Positions 48,148 through 57,163 of a DNA stretch of 64,000 nt are shown piece after piece; within the stretch, counting starts at the first letter, position 1, and every line of letters begins with the position of its first letter. The notes below the pieces were generated by a model that did not search any database, was not told where the DNA came from, and saw only the letters and a program-made list of their open reading frames with translations. The position numbers and the translations under genes were made by a program. Location of the stretch: positions 1 to 64,000 of the forward strand of contig NC_018468.1 in NCBI RefSeq assembly GCF_000277815.2. Direction: 5' to 3'. The stretch comes from Encephalitozoon hellem ATCC 50504 (Eukaryota > Microsporidia > Unikaryonidae).

Positions 48148-49041
48148 ATGGGAAACAGGCAGTCAAAGGTAAAAAAATCTCCCCACGAAATCCTAAGCTT
48201 GTCTCCTGTATCTACCAAGAAGGAAGTGAAGGATCGCTATAGAACCCTCATACTCGAGACCCACCCAGACGCACAGAAGGTCCATTCCTCTCAGGCGCCG
48301 AAGGAGGCAATGGAGATAATGGAGGCATACACATCCATCATAAGGTCTCCCCCGCAATTCGAGTTCTACACAGAGGAGCTCTTCCGAGAAGACCTTAGGA
48401 AGTATGCTGAAGACTTCTTTGAGAGGATATGCGACTACTGTAGAATCCCCGGCGCACCAAAATTCAGCGATCCAGACTTCGAAAGGTTTTACCAGATATT
48501 CACCAACTTTAGAACTCAAAAGGAATTTACCACCGAGGAAGAGAAAAGCGAGTTCTGCAGGAACGTCAGGAAGGTGGCAAGAGTTGTAAGGAGCCTGGAC
48601 AAAAGAATCAATATAGATAGCTTTTCTGTCGAAATCAATGTCAAGCCTCCCAGGCCGAAAGAAAGAAAGGTCAAGGACCATCCTTTCAACTGTAGTCACT
48701 GCAACAAGGGATTCCATTCTCGAAACCAGATCATAGACCATTTCAGAAGCAGAAAGCACTTTGAAAGAATAAGCATGGTTTCTGGAGATCCAAAGAAGTA
48801 CATAGAAAATCAGGTGCAAGAGATTTCCTGCCAGAACGAATCTGAAACAGCCCAAAAGCCTTGCATGGAAAAAGAGCCAGAAGCTGTGGAAGTCCACGAG
48901 GTCAAAGAGAAGAATGCCGCTAAGAAAACAGGCTCCAGACAAGAACCCGCTCCGTTTAGAACATGTGCAGAGTGCAGAATTGTGTTTTCTAGTAGATCAG
49001 AGTTACTCATGCATCTGAAAACAGGCCACAGGGAACTCTAA
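48148..49041 (+). CDS. JJJ1: JJJ1/DNAJC21-type J protein with zinc fingers
   Basis: 297 residues from the ATG at 48148; an ATG at 48112 would add 12. The J domain near residues 10-65 keeps HPD (ILETHPDAQK). A charged linker follows, then two C2H2 fingers: CSHCNKGFHSRNQIIDHFRSRKH near residue 188 with the U1-like spacing, and CAECRIVFSSRSELLMHLKTGH at the C-terminus. This is the JJJ1 order, a cofactor that releases late 60S factors (Arx1/Rei1 pathway) with Hsp70. The start MGNRQSK also fits an N-myristoylation consensus, unusual for the family. Confidence 0.88.
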   Translation: MGNRQSKVKKSPHEILSLSPVSTKKEVKDRYRTLILETHPDAQKVHSSQAPKEAMEIMEAYTSIIRSPPQFEFYTEELFREDLRKYAEDFFERICDYCRIPGAPKFSDPDFERFYQIFTNFRTQKEFTTEEEKSEFCRNVRKVARVVRSLDKRINIDSFSVEINVKPPRPKERKVKDHPFNCSHCNKGFHSRNQIIDHFRSRKHFERISMVSGDPKKYIENQVQEISCQNESETAQKPCMEKEPEAVEVHEVKEKNAAKKTGSRQEPAPFRTCAECRIVFSSRSELLMHLKTGHREL

Positions 49042-49082
49042 AAACGAATTTAATAATAAATAGGTCGTGTCCGTGGAGAAGA

Positions 49083-49694
49083 TCAATAGCTCCATTTGTA
49101 AAACGATCCATCTCTCATCTTAACTACGCCTACAAACACCAGACTCTTCAAGTGCCTGTCAAACTCCTCATCGAAGTCATCCTCTCCATCCATACGATCT
49201 TTCATTGCCTCCTTGGCCAGCTTTTTCAAACTTTTATACTCGAGCTTCTTATCAAGCATTCTATATATCACTCCACTAAGGTTCACTTCAGACAAATACA
49301 GTTCTGGATTGAGAAGAGAGGAGTTTATGGAAGAAAACACGTCTGGTGTAAACGAAAGGTCCACGCCCCGACTGCTCCACACCCCGGTCATCCCTTTCTC
49401 AATCTCCTTGTACTTCTCGATCCTCTTGTCCTCCACACTGTCCGGATATGTCACAAACTCAAACCTGCAATGCTTGAACATGCTCATCTTGTAAAAAAAA
49501 AACTCGAAGTTTACCACATAGAATAGAACTTCTCTCTCGAGTAGGAAAAGCTCCTTGAAGGCCTTGAGCGTGGTCTCTCCATTAGTAAATTTTAAGACGT
49601 ATCTCCTTTCAGGCTGTATTTTGTATGCTTTCTGCACATCCGAGATGATCTCAACTCCAGGAATGTTCGGCGTCGAAACTATCTTTATAATCAT
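49083..49694 (-). CDS. Hypothetical protein, 203 residues
   Basis: ATG at 49694; a TTG reading at 49709 is ignored. N-terminal two thirds look like mixed alpha/beta (MIIKIVSTPNIPGVEIISDV, FYVVNFEFFFYKMS). The last 60 residues are helical and charged and end in a short beta-like pair (LVFVGVVKMRDGSFYKWSY) that could be a winged helix. I recognise no family. Confidence 0.75.
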   Translation of the reverse strand: MIIKIVSTPNIPGVEIISDVQKAYKIQPERRYVLKFTNGETTLKAFKELFLLEREVLFYVVNFEFFFYKMSMFKHCRFEFVTYPDSVEDKRIEKYKEIEKGMTGVWSSRGVDLSFTPDVFSSINSSLLNPELYLSEVNLSGVIYRMLDKKLEYKSLKKLAKEAMKDRMDGEDDFDEEFDRHLKSLVFVGVVKMRDGSFYKWSY

Positions 49695-49810
49695 GGTGAA
49701 GGAATCCAAAAATCAAGGCTAAGATAGAAGATGGCTGAAGAGATTTGGAAGTAAAGCTGGAGTTTATTTTACATGATACCCCAGAGGTATATGTTTAGTT
49801 TCAAAGTGCC

Positions 49811-50323
49811 TCATTCCTCTAACCGATTGCATATCCAATTTATCCCCCTATGAACACCTAGAAATGCCTTTGATTCCTCGTAGAGAATAAACTCGATCTT
49901 CCCATGCCCTATCTCATCACAGGTCCTCTTGAGCTCCTGTACAGACTCATTCCCATAGATATTAGATCTGCAAAGAACAACAATAATGTCTTTTGTCTTC
50001 GTTGTGTCTTCGTTGATGAGCGCAATACACTTCTCAACCGAGCTTTTGCTATCTGCATCTACTGCAAAGATTACTCCCGCTGCAAGGCCCATGTGGATTC
50101 CCCTTATCTCATATAGATCTGCATTGTCGTCTAGTGACTGAAGAATCAGCTCCATTCCGTTTGCAATGCAGGTGTCTTCAGAAAAGGGCCTGAGGGACTT
50201 GTCCATCTTGTAGTTCGAAATCGAATGCCTCAGGACATGCCTTTGGTCCTCCTGCAATCCTAGCAATGTAACAACATACTTTTTCCTTGTTGCTCCACAG
50301 CATAAAGTAAAGATCCAGCTCAT
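49811..50323 (-). CDS. Arf-like protein lacking GTP-binding motifs (pseudo-GTPase)
   Basis: 170 residues. The chain follows Arf from strand 1 to the last helix: VVTLLGLQEDQRHVL at the P-loop position, AAGVIFAVDADSKSSVEKC at strand 4, DIIVVLCRSNIYG at the NKxD position, and FLGVHRGINWICNRL as the last helix (Arf has GLYEGLDWLSNQL). GxxxxGK[ST] is replaced by GLQEDQRH, WDxGGQ by YEIRG, and NKxD by CRSN. The N-terminus has Cys9 and Cys10 (lipidation possible) but no Gly2. Likely a non-nucleotide-binding adaptor. The ATG lies 8 bases after GCCC. Confidence 0.75.
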   Translation of the reverse strand: MSWIFTLCCGATRKKYVVTLLGLQEDQRHVLRHSISNYKMDKSLRPFSEDTCIANGMELILQSLDDNADLYEIRGIHMGLAAGVIFAVDADSKSSVEKCIALINEDTTKTKDIIVVLCRSNIYGNESVQELKRTCDEIGHGKIEFILYEESKAFLGVHRGINWICNRLEE

Positions 50324-50396
50324 CGTTTATGGGCAAAAAATTGACAACAAATAGCCTTCTTGCCAGATCTCCAAAACCTTGCATATTAGAAACTAT

Positions 50397-51314
50397 TTAT
50401 TGATCTAAGAGATCCTTGACTTCGTTTTTTAGGGCCCTACTCTTCTCTATGAGTATCAAAACCGCCTTTTTTAAGAGGTACAAAGGATCTAAAAACACAC
50501 TGTTGATTGTGAAGAGGAAGTAGTCCGACCTTCTTCCAATAAACACCTTGTCCTTGAATTCATCGTGCCTAAGCGCCTCTCTGCTCATCGTGTCCAGCCG
50601 TGGGTTGTTGACATAGGCCTTCATTCTTCCGTCGCTCGGCCTCACGTCTATAACCCCCTCGGAAAAACATTTCTGAAGCTTGTAGGCATCTTCATCAAAA
50701 ACGTCTCCTATCTCAATGAGTGGCATGAGTCTATAGGTTGCAGGACACACAGGACTCCACTTCGCATGCACCTTCCCTATATTCTTGGTGCACACCAACT
50801 CGGCACTTATCCTCTGGCCTCGGGCTAGCTTGAACATGAGCACCTTGCTGCTGAACTTTACATCCTTCAAAGTCCCTCTCTGGCTTCCAAACGGAATCCA
50901 CTTGATGTCGTCCGAATACACATTAAGAACATCCTTGCTTTCATTCTTAACATCAAGAACAAACCTAAGGGAGTTCCTCTCGTTCAGTTCTTTCTCTGCA
51001 AACTCAAACATCTCGGGATCAGCCTCCAGAGGAATCAGCCCTAGCCTGTGTGCTATAAACTCATCTGGAAATACACTCTCGTTTTCCTTCAGAAGAACAT
51101 CTCTAACAGCCATAGTGGGAATGTCGTTACAAAGTATGCGCCTCAGAGCATTGGCAAAAGAACAGTCAACATTGATCAGATCAAACTCCAGTCTTTCCTT
51201 GGTATACTCCGTTATGTTGATCTCAATGTCATTCAGCACTTGCTCAAATGACTTTGCCTCAGAGCAATGCAGATCAACCACTGTTTCTCTCTCCAGCTTG
51301 TACATCTTCGACAT
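50397..51314 (-). CDS. RPC40: RNA polymerase I/III subunit AC40 (RPAC1)
   Basis: 305 residues from the ATG at 51314, which has GCCC about 10 bases upstream; an ATG at 51338 would add 8. Alpha-subunit motifs: FANALRRILCNDIPTMAV near residue 54, FIAHRLGLIPLEAD near 85, AKWSPVCPATYRLMP near 185 and the C-terminal dimerisation helix. RPAC1 pairs with AC19 and nucleates both polymerases. The length is close to yeast Rpc40 (335). Confidence 0.94.
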   Translation of the reverse strand: MSKMYKLERETVVDLHCSEAKSFEQVLNDIEINITEYTKERLEFDLINVDCSFANALRRILCNDIPTMAVRDVLLKENESVFPDEFIAHRLGLIPLEADPEMFEFAEKELNERNSLRFVLDVKNESKDVLNVYSDDIKWIPFGSQRGTLKDVKFSSKVLMFKLARGQRISAELVCTKNIGKVHAKWSPVCPATYRLMPLIEIGDVFDEDAYKLQKCFSEGVIDVRPSDGRMKAYVNNPRLDTMSREALRHDEFKDKVFIGRRSDYFLFTINSVFLDPLYLLKKAVLILIEKSRALKNEVKDLLDQ

Positions 51315-51368
51315 ATGCGCGTAGGGCAAAATTTTCATTGCGTTATTCCTACCCTTTTACTGTTCAGC

Positions 51369-53306
51369 CTATACTAAGAACACCTTAACCATTCCGTCTC
51401 CTCCGCCAGTGGCATATCTGCTTCCATCCTCATTGAAGGATATTGCACTTACCCGCCTGCCATGCTCTTTGCTTCTTTTCTTGACATTAAGCTCTTCTCT
51501 TTCAATCCTTAAAGTTACTACGTCACCAGACTCAAGCCCTATAACCAGGAGATACTCCTTGGGTGAGAAGCATAAAGAGGTAACTTCACAGTCAAATCTC
51601 GACATATACTTCACTCTGAATTCAGGCCCTTCATAGACAAGCACACTCCGGTCTCTAGAGCACGTGGCAAGATATTTCGAGTCATAGCTGAAGCTACAAT
51701 CCCAGACAATTCTCTTATGGTCCTCGAGTCTTTGGGAAAGCCTGATACTCTTATCGACATTGTAAACAGACACAGTCTTATCTTTAGAGGCTGCTGCCAG
51801 ATGCTTTCCATCACATGAAAACACTAGTCTTTCTATTCCATAATCGTGCACCTCTATGTAATCTACAAGCTCAAACTCTCGGCTCCAGACAAAAATCCCA
51901 GAGAACTTCTTCAACGATGACTTGTTGCAAGAAACAATGAAGTTCCTCGACACCGCCACGTCAGATACATCGAAGTAGTGTCCATAAACTTTCCTTATCT
52001 CGTTGAAAGTCGTTACTGACAATAGCTGCTCATTGAGCGACTCAAATGCAAAATCCTCCAGAACTTCATTTGTTAGAGACAACTCTGCACAGGCCGCTGC
52101 AAACTTCAAATGATCGATTGCGGGAAAGAAGTCGTCTATAGACTTCCCACTCTTGGAAATACTCATCTCCTCAAATGACTCGATCATGCTCCTTTCCTTG
52201 GTCTCTGCATATATGCATGACATGTAAAACACCTGTGTAGGCTCATAGACCCTCAGAATCGTTTCCTGTGCAGAGCTTATGAACTGGAGGCTGTCGTTGT
52301 TCAGAAACCTTGCAGAAGTCAGCCCATACCCATGTTTCTGGGGCCTCCCGACCTCGTGCCCCTTATAGAATATCCTCGATGTCATGTCAAGCGACGACGT
52401 TAATAGGAATTCCCCTCTCCAATCGATGGACTTTACTTCACCCAAATGCCCAGAAATAAAACTCTCGAGGTCGTCGCTGAATTTGTAGAATCCCCCAGAG
52501 CGGGACTGCCCTATAATCGAGCTTCCAATCACCATCACATTGAAAAACGCATCCTTCCCTCCAAATCTCATCACATCCTCCCACTTCGACTTTCTCTCCC
52601 AGTAGATTATGGAGTTGTCTGCAGATGAGCTGAATATGTCTCCTTTCTCTGTCCAGAATAGCCCATAGACCCAGTCGGTATGGCCATTGAGGGTCTGTAA
52701 GTGTTTAACCCATGGATGCTCATCAATAATCTTCCATATCTTTATGGTTTCGTCCTGTGAAGACGTAGCAACATATCCCTCTCCGTCTATTAAGGCAGAC
52801 CTGATGTCTTGAATGCTGTCCTTGTGTCCCTCAGTTTCATGCCACCTTATACCATCACTCATATCAAGTAGAAAAATGCTTCCCTTCCTACTTCCAGCAA
52901 ATGTCCTGCCGCAAATCGTTGTTAAGCATGTAGGAACCCATTCGGTCCTTATCTTTTGTCTGATAGTGCCCTTGTCTATATCATATATAAAAATCATATC
53001 TATTGTGCAGAACATAGCCCACTGCTCATTCACAAACCCCACTGCTTCAATACAGCTTCCAAAATTGCACTTTCTGATCTCCCCGTCCCTGACTACATAT
53101 CCTCCTCCAGAAACATCACCTATGGCTATCATGCCATATCCATACTCAATCACATTCACATCGTCATCCATGTGGAGAACAGAAAGAACCTTCTCCTCAT
53201 CAGCCGTGACAACATTCGACATAGATCCATAGACTATCCTATCTCCAGCCATAACAGAAGCCTTTGGCTTTGCCGTACATCCTGCAGATATAAAGATAGA
53301 ATCCAT
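51369..53306 (-). CDS. ELP2: Elongator complex subunit 2 (WD40)
   Basis: 645 residues from the ATG at 53306; the frame extends upstream to 53393 without family features. Two seven-bladed WD40 propellers are expected; visible repeats include YVATSSQDETIKIWK, GDIFSSSADNSIIYWER, LAAASKDKTVSVYNV and YLATCSRDRSVLVYE. The ELP2 linker SLTNEVLEDF follows the first propeller and VYGHYFDVSDVAVS begins the second. ELP2 is part of the tRNA wobble-uridine modifying Elongator. Its length is below yeast Elp2 (788). Confidence 0.88.
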   Translation of the reverse strand: MDSIFISAGCTAKPKASVMAGDRIVYGSMSNVVTADEEKVLSVLHMDDDVNVIEYGYGMIAIGDVSGGGYVVRDGEIRKCNFGSCIEAVGFVNEQWAMFCTIDMIFIYDIDKGTIRQKIRTEWVPTCLTTICGRTFAGSRKGSIFLLDMSDGIRWHETEGHKDSIQDIRSALIDGEGYVATSSQDETIKIWKIIDEHPWVKHLQTLNGHTDWVYGLFWTEKGDIFSSSADNSIIYWERKSKWEDVMRFGGKDAFFNVMVIGSSIIGQSRSGGFYKFSDDLESFISGHLGEVKSIDWRGEFLLTSSLDMTSRIFYKGHEVGRPQKHGYGLTSARFLNNDSLQFISSAQETILRVYEPTQVFYMSCIYAETKERSMIESFEEMSISKSGKSIDDFFPAIDHLKFAAACAELSLTNEVLEDFAFESLNEQLLSVTTFNEIRKVYGHYFDVSDVAVSRNFIVSCNKSSLKKFSGIFVWSREFELVDYIEVHDYGIERLVFSCDGKHLAAASKDKTVSVYNVDKSIRLSQRLEDHKRIVWDCSFSYDSKYLATCSRDRSVLVYEGPEFRVKYMSRFDCEVTSLCFSPKEYLLVIGLESGDVVTLRIEREELNVKKRSKEHGRRVSAISFNEDGSRYATGGGDGMVKVFLV

Positions 53307-53389
53307 AGAAGCTAGAGGGATAAAAATTTGGAGCGAAAAACTTCTGCAATCTGTATTTATTCTAGATATATGGCCTGTAGAATGAGTCC

Positions 53390-53887
53390 TCATCCTCCAG
53401 AACCTTTACGAACCTTAGAAAGGGCATCTTCCAGCACTACAGACAGCTTGGCCTTGTCATTAAACGTCTTCTCAATGTTCCTAATCAACTCTCCAAGGTT
53501 GATCCCATGACTCTCCATAACCATGACGTTTCTTTGAATCCACACATTTTCAAGTTCACAATACTTCTTGTAAAGGGAAGGATTCTTCATGGCCATTCTT
53601 TTTGTTTCCTCAAACACCTCGTTCACCACCTTCTTGAGCAAGATCTTCAGCTCAATCGAGTCCGGATCAATGTCCTTTGTCGTCTGGACAACCTCGTTTG
53701 CAAGATACAGCAGGTTGAGCCTGTGGTATGCACTGGACTTCCTATATACAAACATCCACCCCTCCACGATCGCCCTGTAGTCTTTCTTAAAGGTCCTTAT
53801 GAATAGCCCAGCTGTCTTCATCTGCTCCTCAGTGGGGAGTAAGTTTATTAGTGACTTCAGAAGATATTCTTTGGATAGCGAGGCCAT
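53390..53887 (-). CDS. CID-domain protein (Rtt103/RPRD1-like)
   Basis: 165 residues, mostly one CTD-interacting domain: helices TEEQMKTAGLFIRTFKKDYR, IVEGWMFVYRKSSAYHRLNL, LYLANEVVQTTKD and ENVWIQRNVM, as in RPR/CID proteins such as Rtt103 and CREPT, which bind the phosphorylated polymerase II tail and work in termination. The C-terminal coiled coil of RPRD1 is short. The ATG has CCCC upstream and diverges from Polo kinase. Confidence 0.88.
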   Translation of the reverse strand: MASLSKEYLLKSLINLLPTEEQMKTAGLFIRTFKKDYRAIVEGWMFVYRKSSAYHRLNLLYLANEVVQTTKDIDPDSIELKILLKKVVNEVFEETKRMAMKNPSLYKKYCELENVWIQRNVMVMESHGINLGELIRNIEKTFNDKAKLSVVLEDALSKVRKGSGG

Positions 53888-53977
53888 ATTCGCAGGGGTA
53901 GCACAGATCGTATTTATCTATGCGGCTATTGTAGGATGCTGGAAACAAGCCCAAAATGAGAAAAATGGAATCCCCGC
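53888..53977. promoter_or_regulatory. Divergent promoter, CID protein and Polo kinase
   Basis: A 90-bp gap. CCCC lies 2 bases before the Polo ATG at 53978, and CCCC (read on the minus strand near 53895) precedes the CID protein ATG. A TATTTATCTA stretch near 53911-53920 is the only AT-rich core. Confidence 0.45.
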
Positions 53978-55396
53978 ATGTCCACCAAGGTCGAGCTATA
54001 CATGGAGATGGGAACGGTGGTAACAGACCACGAGTACCACACAAGATATATTCTAAAGAAGCTTCTTGGAAGGGGAGCATATGCACAGTGCTATCTAGTG
54101 GAGATAGAGAATGGGGAGCAGTACGCCATGAAGGTGGTCAGGCTGAAGGACATTAAGAGCCGAAAGGTGCATGAGAAGCTAGAGTCGGAGATAGCAATAC
54201 ACTCAAGGCTAGACAACCCTAATGTTGTCAAGATGTACAGGTCGTTCAGGAACGAGGAATATGTCTTCATGGTTCTTGAGCTTTGCGAGCGAGGGGCGTT
54301 GGATGCTCTGCTGAAAAGAAACGGAAGGCTGAAGGAAAGACATGTGGCAAGGTTTGTCAAGCAAACTGTCGAGGGCCTTATATACCTCCACGACAGCGTC
54401 AATGTTGTGCACAGGGACTTGAAGCTTGGAAACCTGTTTTTGGACTCGAAGTTCAATGTAAAGATCGGGGACTTTGGACTGAGTGCAGTGATAAAGGATG
54501 GAGAGAAGAAGGTTACGATGTGCGGGACGCCGAACTACATAGCACCCGAGGTTCTGTTTGGAAAGGCGAGCGGGCATTCCTTTGAGGCCGACATATGGTC
54601 TCTGGGGGTTATTATATACACACTACTTATTGGAGTTCCTCCGTTTCAGAAGAAGAATGTAGAGGACATCTACAAGATGATAAAGCTCAACAACTACATA
54701 TTTCCGGAGAACTGCGACCTCTCGAGCGAGGCGATTGACCTCATAACACAGATACTGAACACAAATCCTCTTGAGAGGCCAACGCTGCAGAATATTCTTG
54801 GGCATAAATTCCTGTCAAGGAAAGAGCACTTTTTGATGAGGATATACAGAAACCTGGTGATCAACAGAACGCAGGAGGGTGTTGTAGACTCCGACTACGT
54901 GCTTTTCAGCATCCCTGTGACGAGGCTAAGAGGCATTGGATATGTTTTGAAGTCTGGGGTTTATGGAATATATTTCAGTGACCATAAGAACCTGATGCTG
55001 AAGCCAAACAAGAAGAGTGTGATATACCTAAACTCTGCTGTAGAGAATGGGAAAAGGGTGTTCTACAAGGAGGAGCATCTTGTCGAAAAAATACCTGGAG
55101 AGATTCTGGAGCTATACAAGGGCCTGCAGTATTTCATCAGAACATTTGATAACGGATTTAGCTTTCTGGATGTAGAGCCTTGTTTTATTGTGAAGATAAG
55201 AAAGATAGAGTGTGGGTTTTTATTTGTGATGGCCGATAGCACCATTGTGTTTGACTTTGTTGATGGATGGAGAGTAGTGCTATCGAGGTGTGGAGAAAGG
55301 GTTTCGTGCTACAATGGACTTGGGCTTGCCTCATTTAGTCAAGAGATAAGAAAGAGATGCATAGAGATTCTAAAGAACTGTCTTGGATGTGAATGA
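53978..55396 (+). CDS. Polo-like kinase
   Basis: 472 residues. Kinase domain about 25-285: LLGRGAYAQCYLVEI, catalytic Lys in YAMKVV, HRDLKLGNLFL, IGDFGLSA, activation segment VTMCGTPNYIAPEVL, WSLGVIIYTLLIG. After a short linker, polo-box 1 begins near residue 310 (VTRLRGIGYVLKSGVYGIYFSD with the Trp-like position absent) and a second polo-box-like part runs to the end. Polo kinases control mitotic entry, spindle poles and cytokinesis. The linker is shorter than in Cdc5 or Plk1 (600-700 residues). Confidence 0.93.
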   Translation: MSTKVELYMEMGTVVTDHEYHTRYILKKLLGRGAYAQCYLVEIENGEQYAMKVVRLKDIKSRKVHEKLESEIAIHSRLDNPNVVKMYRSFRNEEYVFMVLELCERGALDALLKRNGRLKERHVARFVKQTVEGLIYLHDSVNVVHRDLKLGNLFLDSKFNVKIGDFGLSAVIKDGEKKVTMCGTPNYIAPEVLFGKASGHSFEADIWSLGVIIYTLLIGVPPFQKKNVEDIYKMIKLNNYIFPENCDLSSEAIDLITQILNTNPLERPTLQNILGHKFLSRKEHFLMRIYRNLVINRTQEGVVDSDYVLFSIPVTRLRGIGYVLKSGVYGIYFSDHKNLMLKPNKKSVIYLNSAVENGKRVFYKEEHLVEKIPGEILELYKGLQYFIRTFDNGFSFLDVEPCFIVKIRKIECGFLFVMADSTIVFDFVDGWRVVLSRCGERVSCYNGLGLASFSQEIRKRCIEILKNCLGCE

Positions 55397-55512
55397 GGCG
55401 CCTTGGCTTGAGCTATAAGTTATATGTGGAGGGATTTGGTTACGATGCCTGTGTACTGTTTCGGAACTTTGTATCAAAGCCAATCAATAAAAGAAGATAG
55501 ATTCCAAGATGT

Positions 55513-56886
55513 ATGGAAGATGTGGAGAATATAAAGGCCTCATACAAGATGCTGAAGTGCAAATGTGTTTACCTGAAGAGCTATCTAGAGCACATTATCA
55601 CCGTGTCGAAAAGATCCTCCGACCTTCTTTTCCGTGCACTCCAGATTCCAAGGGATACTGCATGGAATGACCCACTGCTTATGCATTGTATAGAGATGAG
55701 TGAGAAGCAGAGGGCTGTATTTGATGAAGCAGGAGTACTTTATGCAGAGATGCTATTCAAGGAGCTTGACGGGCTAATTACAACCATTGTCAACGACATT
55801 CGGATGATTGAGGAGGAGGTGAGGACGATTTCTGAAAAGCCTGCGGAGGGGCTGAAGGAACTGAGGGCGGCCAGGAACAAGCACATGGAGGCCTGGACGC
55901 ATGGTAAGCATGATCCTTGGCTGACGGAGCTTGGGCTGAAGAGGGCTGTGAAAAAAGTTCTTTTGATGGACGACGAGGCAAACCATCTGATGCACAGCAA
56001 GATCGGGGTGTTTGCCACATCTTTGCAGGGGGCCGGAGAGAGATTCAAGGAGACATTGATGAGTTTTGTTCGGATCCAAAGGCAAAAGTATCAGAAGCTT
56101 CGGGACTCTACAGATGTGGAGATGAAGGGATATGATGAGATAGACAGGTTTTTTGACACTGTTTCAGAGTCGCCGAAGGAGATGAGAGTGGAGACCAAGA
56201 AGGAAGAAAAGCTGAAAGAAAAGGTTGATTCATCATTCGAAACATTTGTGGAGGGCATCAGCAAGGAATTGATAGGGAAAGGGATAACTGTCAGAAAGAA
56301 TCTAGAGGTTTCGAAGTCCTCTGTATGTAAGGTCAAGAAGGGGTATACTGGAGACTGGATCACAGCATATGTGGTAGTTACCTCGACGGGGTATGCGCAC
56401 TTTTTCGACATTTGGGGGCTGCTAAATGAGGCTGAGGATCTTAAAAATGCTGTTGAGAGATTGAACGGAGGGGCTGGCAAGGGCCTTATATCTATATTTG
56501 ATGCAAATAAGCCCAAGAGCGAGCCTGGAGAGGATAGAATGGTCTTTGAGGTGAATGCCAGGATTGGGGAGCTGGTTGAGACGTTTTCAGGCCCTACGAC
56601 GTCCATCTATCTAAATGACAATATTTACGAGCTTGATAGAGAGAAGAGGCAGATTTCTGTCTGCAACAAGCACCAGAATGGATTTGCTAGCTTCTTTGGG
56701 GTCAGTGAGGTGAAGATAAAGCTCTTCACGCTTTCGAATGCAATAGAGATATTCCATGCATTCAAAAACAGGAATTTACCTGAAGAAAATGTAGTTGACT
56801 TTTCCGAGAGTCCTGAGAATGTGATTGATGAGGGAATAGGGTTTAAGGTCTTGTTGCAGGAAGAAAATCCTTGGGTGAGTGGATGA
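55513..56886 (+). CDS. BAR-like plus PH-domain protein (Slm1/Slm2-like)
   Basis: 457 residues. Residues 1-215 are helical and resemble an F-BAR-like domain. After an acidic-basic linker, residues 275-430 form a PH-like beta fold (KKGYTGDWITAYVVVTSTGY, HFFDI, with a C-terminal helix SNAIEIFHAFKN). The same order is found in yeast Slm1/Slm2, which bind PI(4,5)P2 and TORC2. Family call is by architecture only; other BAR-PH proteins are possible. Confidence 0.6.
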   Translation: MEDVENIKASYKMLKCKCVYLKSYLEHIITVSKRSSDLLFRALQIPRDTAWNDPLLMHCIEMSEKQRAVFDEAGVLYAEMLFKELDGLITTIVNDIRMIEEEVRTISEKPAEGLKELRAARNKHMEAWTHGKHDPWLTELGLKRAVKKVLLMDDEANHLMHSKIGVFATSLQGAGERFKETLMSFVRIQRQKYQKLRDSTDVEMKGYDEIDRFFDTVSESPKEMRVETKKEEKLKEKVDSSFETFVEGISKELIGKGITVRKNLEVSKSSVCKVKKGYTGDWITAYVVVTSTGYAHFFDIWGLLNEAEDLKNAVERLNGGAGKGLISIFDANKPKSEPGEDRMVFEVNARIGELVETFSGPTTSIYLNDNIYELDREKRQISVCNKHQNGFASFFGVSEVKIKLFTLSNAIEIFHAFKNRNLPEENVVDFSESPENVIDEGIGFKVLLQEENPWVSG

Positions 56887-57163
56887 ATCCTGGCGTCCTG
56901 TATGGCTCAAAGATTATACAATTGGTACCGATTAAAAGCGACGATTTACTTTATTGTATTGGATGTCTGATAATGATTTGGCCTGTTAGCATTCTATTTA
57001 TGGTTTGGAAGCAAATTGGATGAAGAGGTATTTTTGGTTGGCCTCTGGCTGCATTCAACAGGATGGTTCGAGCATCAATGCAGAGATAAGATTGGGCGAG
57101 TCCGAGTGCAGGTAAAATTAAAATAAATAAATAAAGATGCAAAGTTTAGGTCCCTAGACTCAG

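Noticed and set aside
57050..57120. tRNA-like TTCGAGCATC near 57070
   Set aside because: The T-loop is shifted by one base and neither anticodon nor acceptor stems can be formed.
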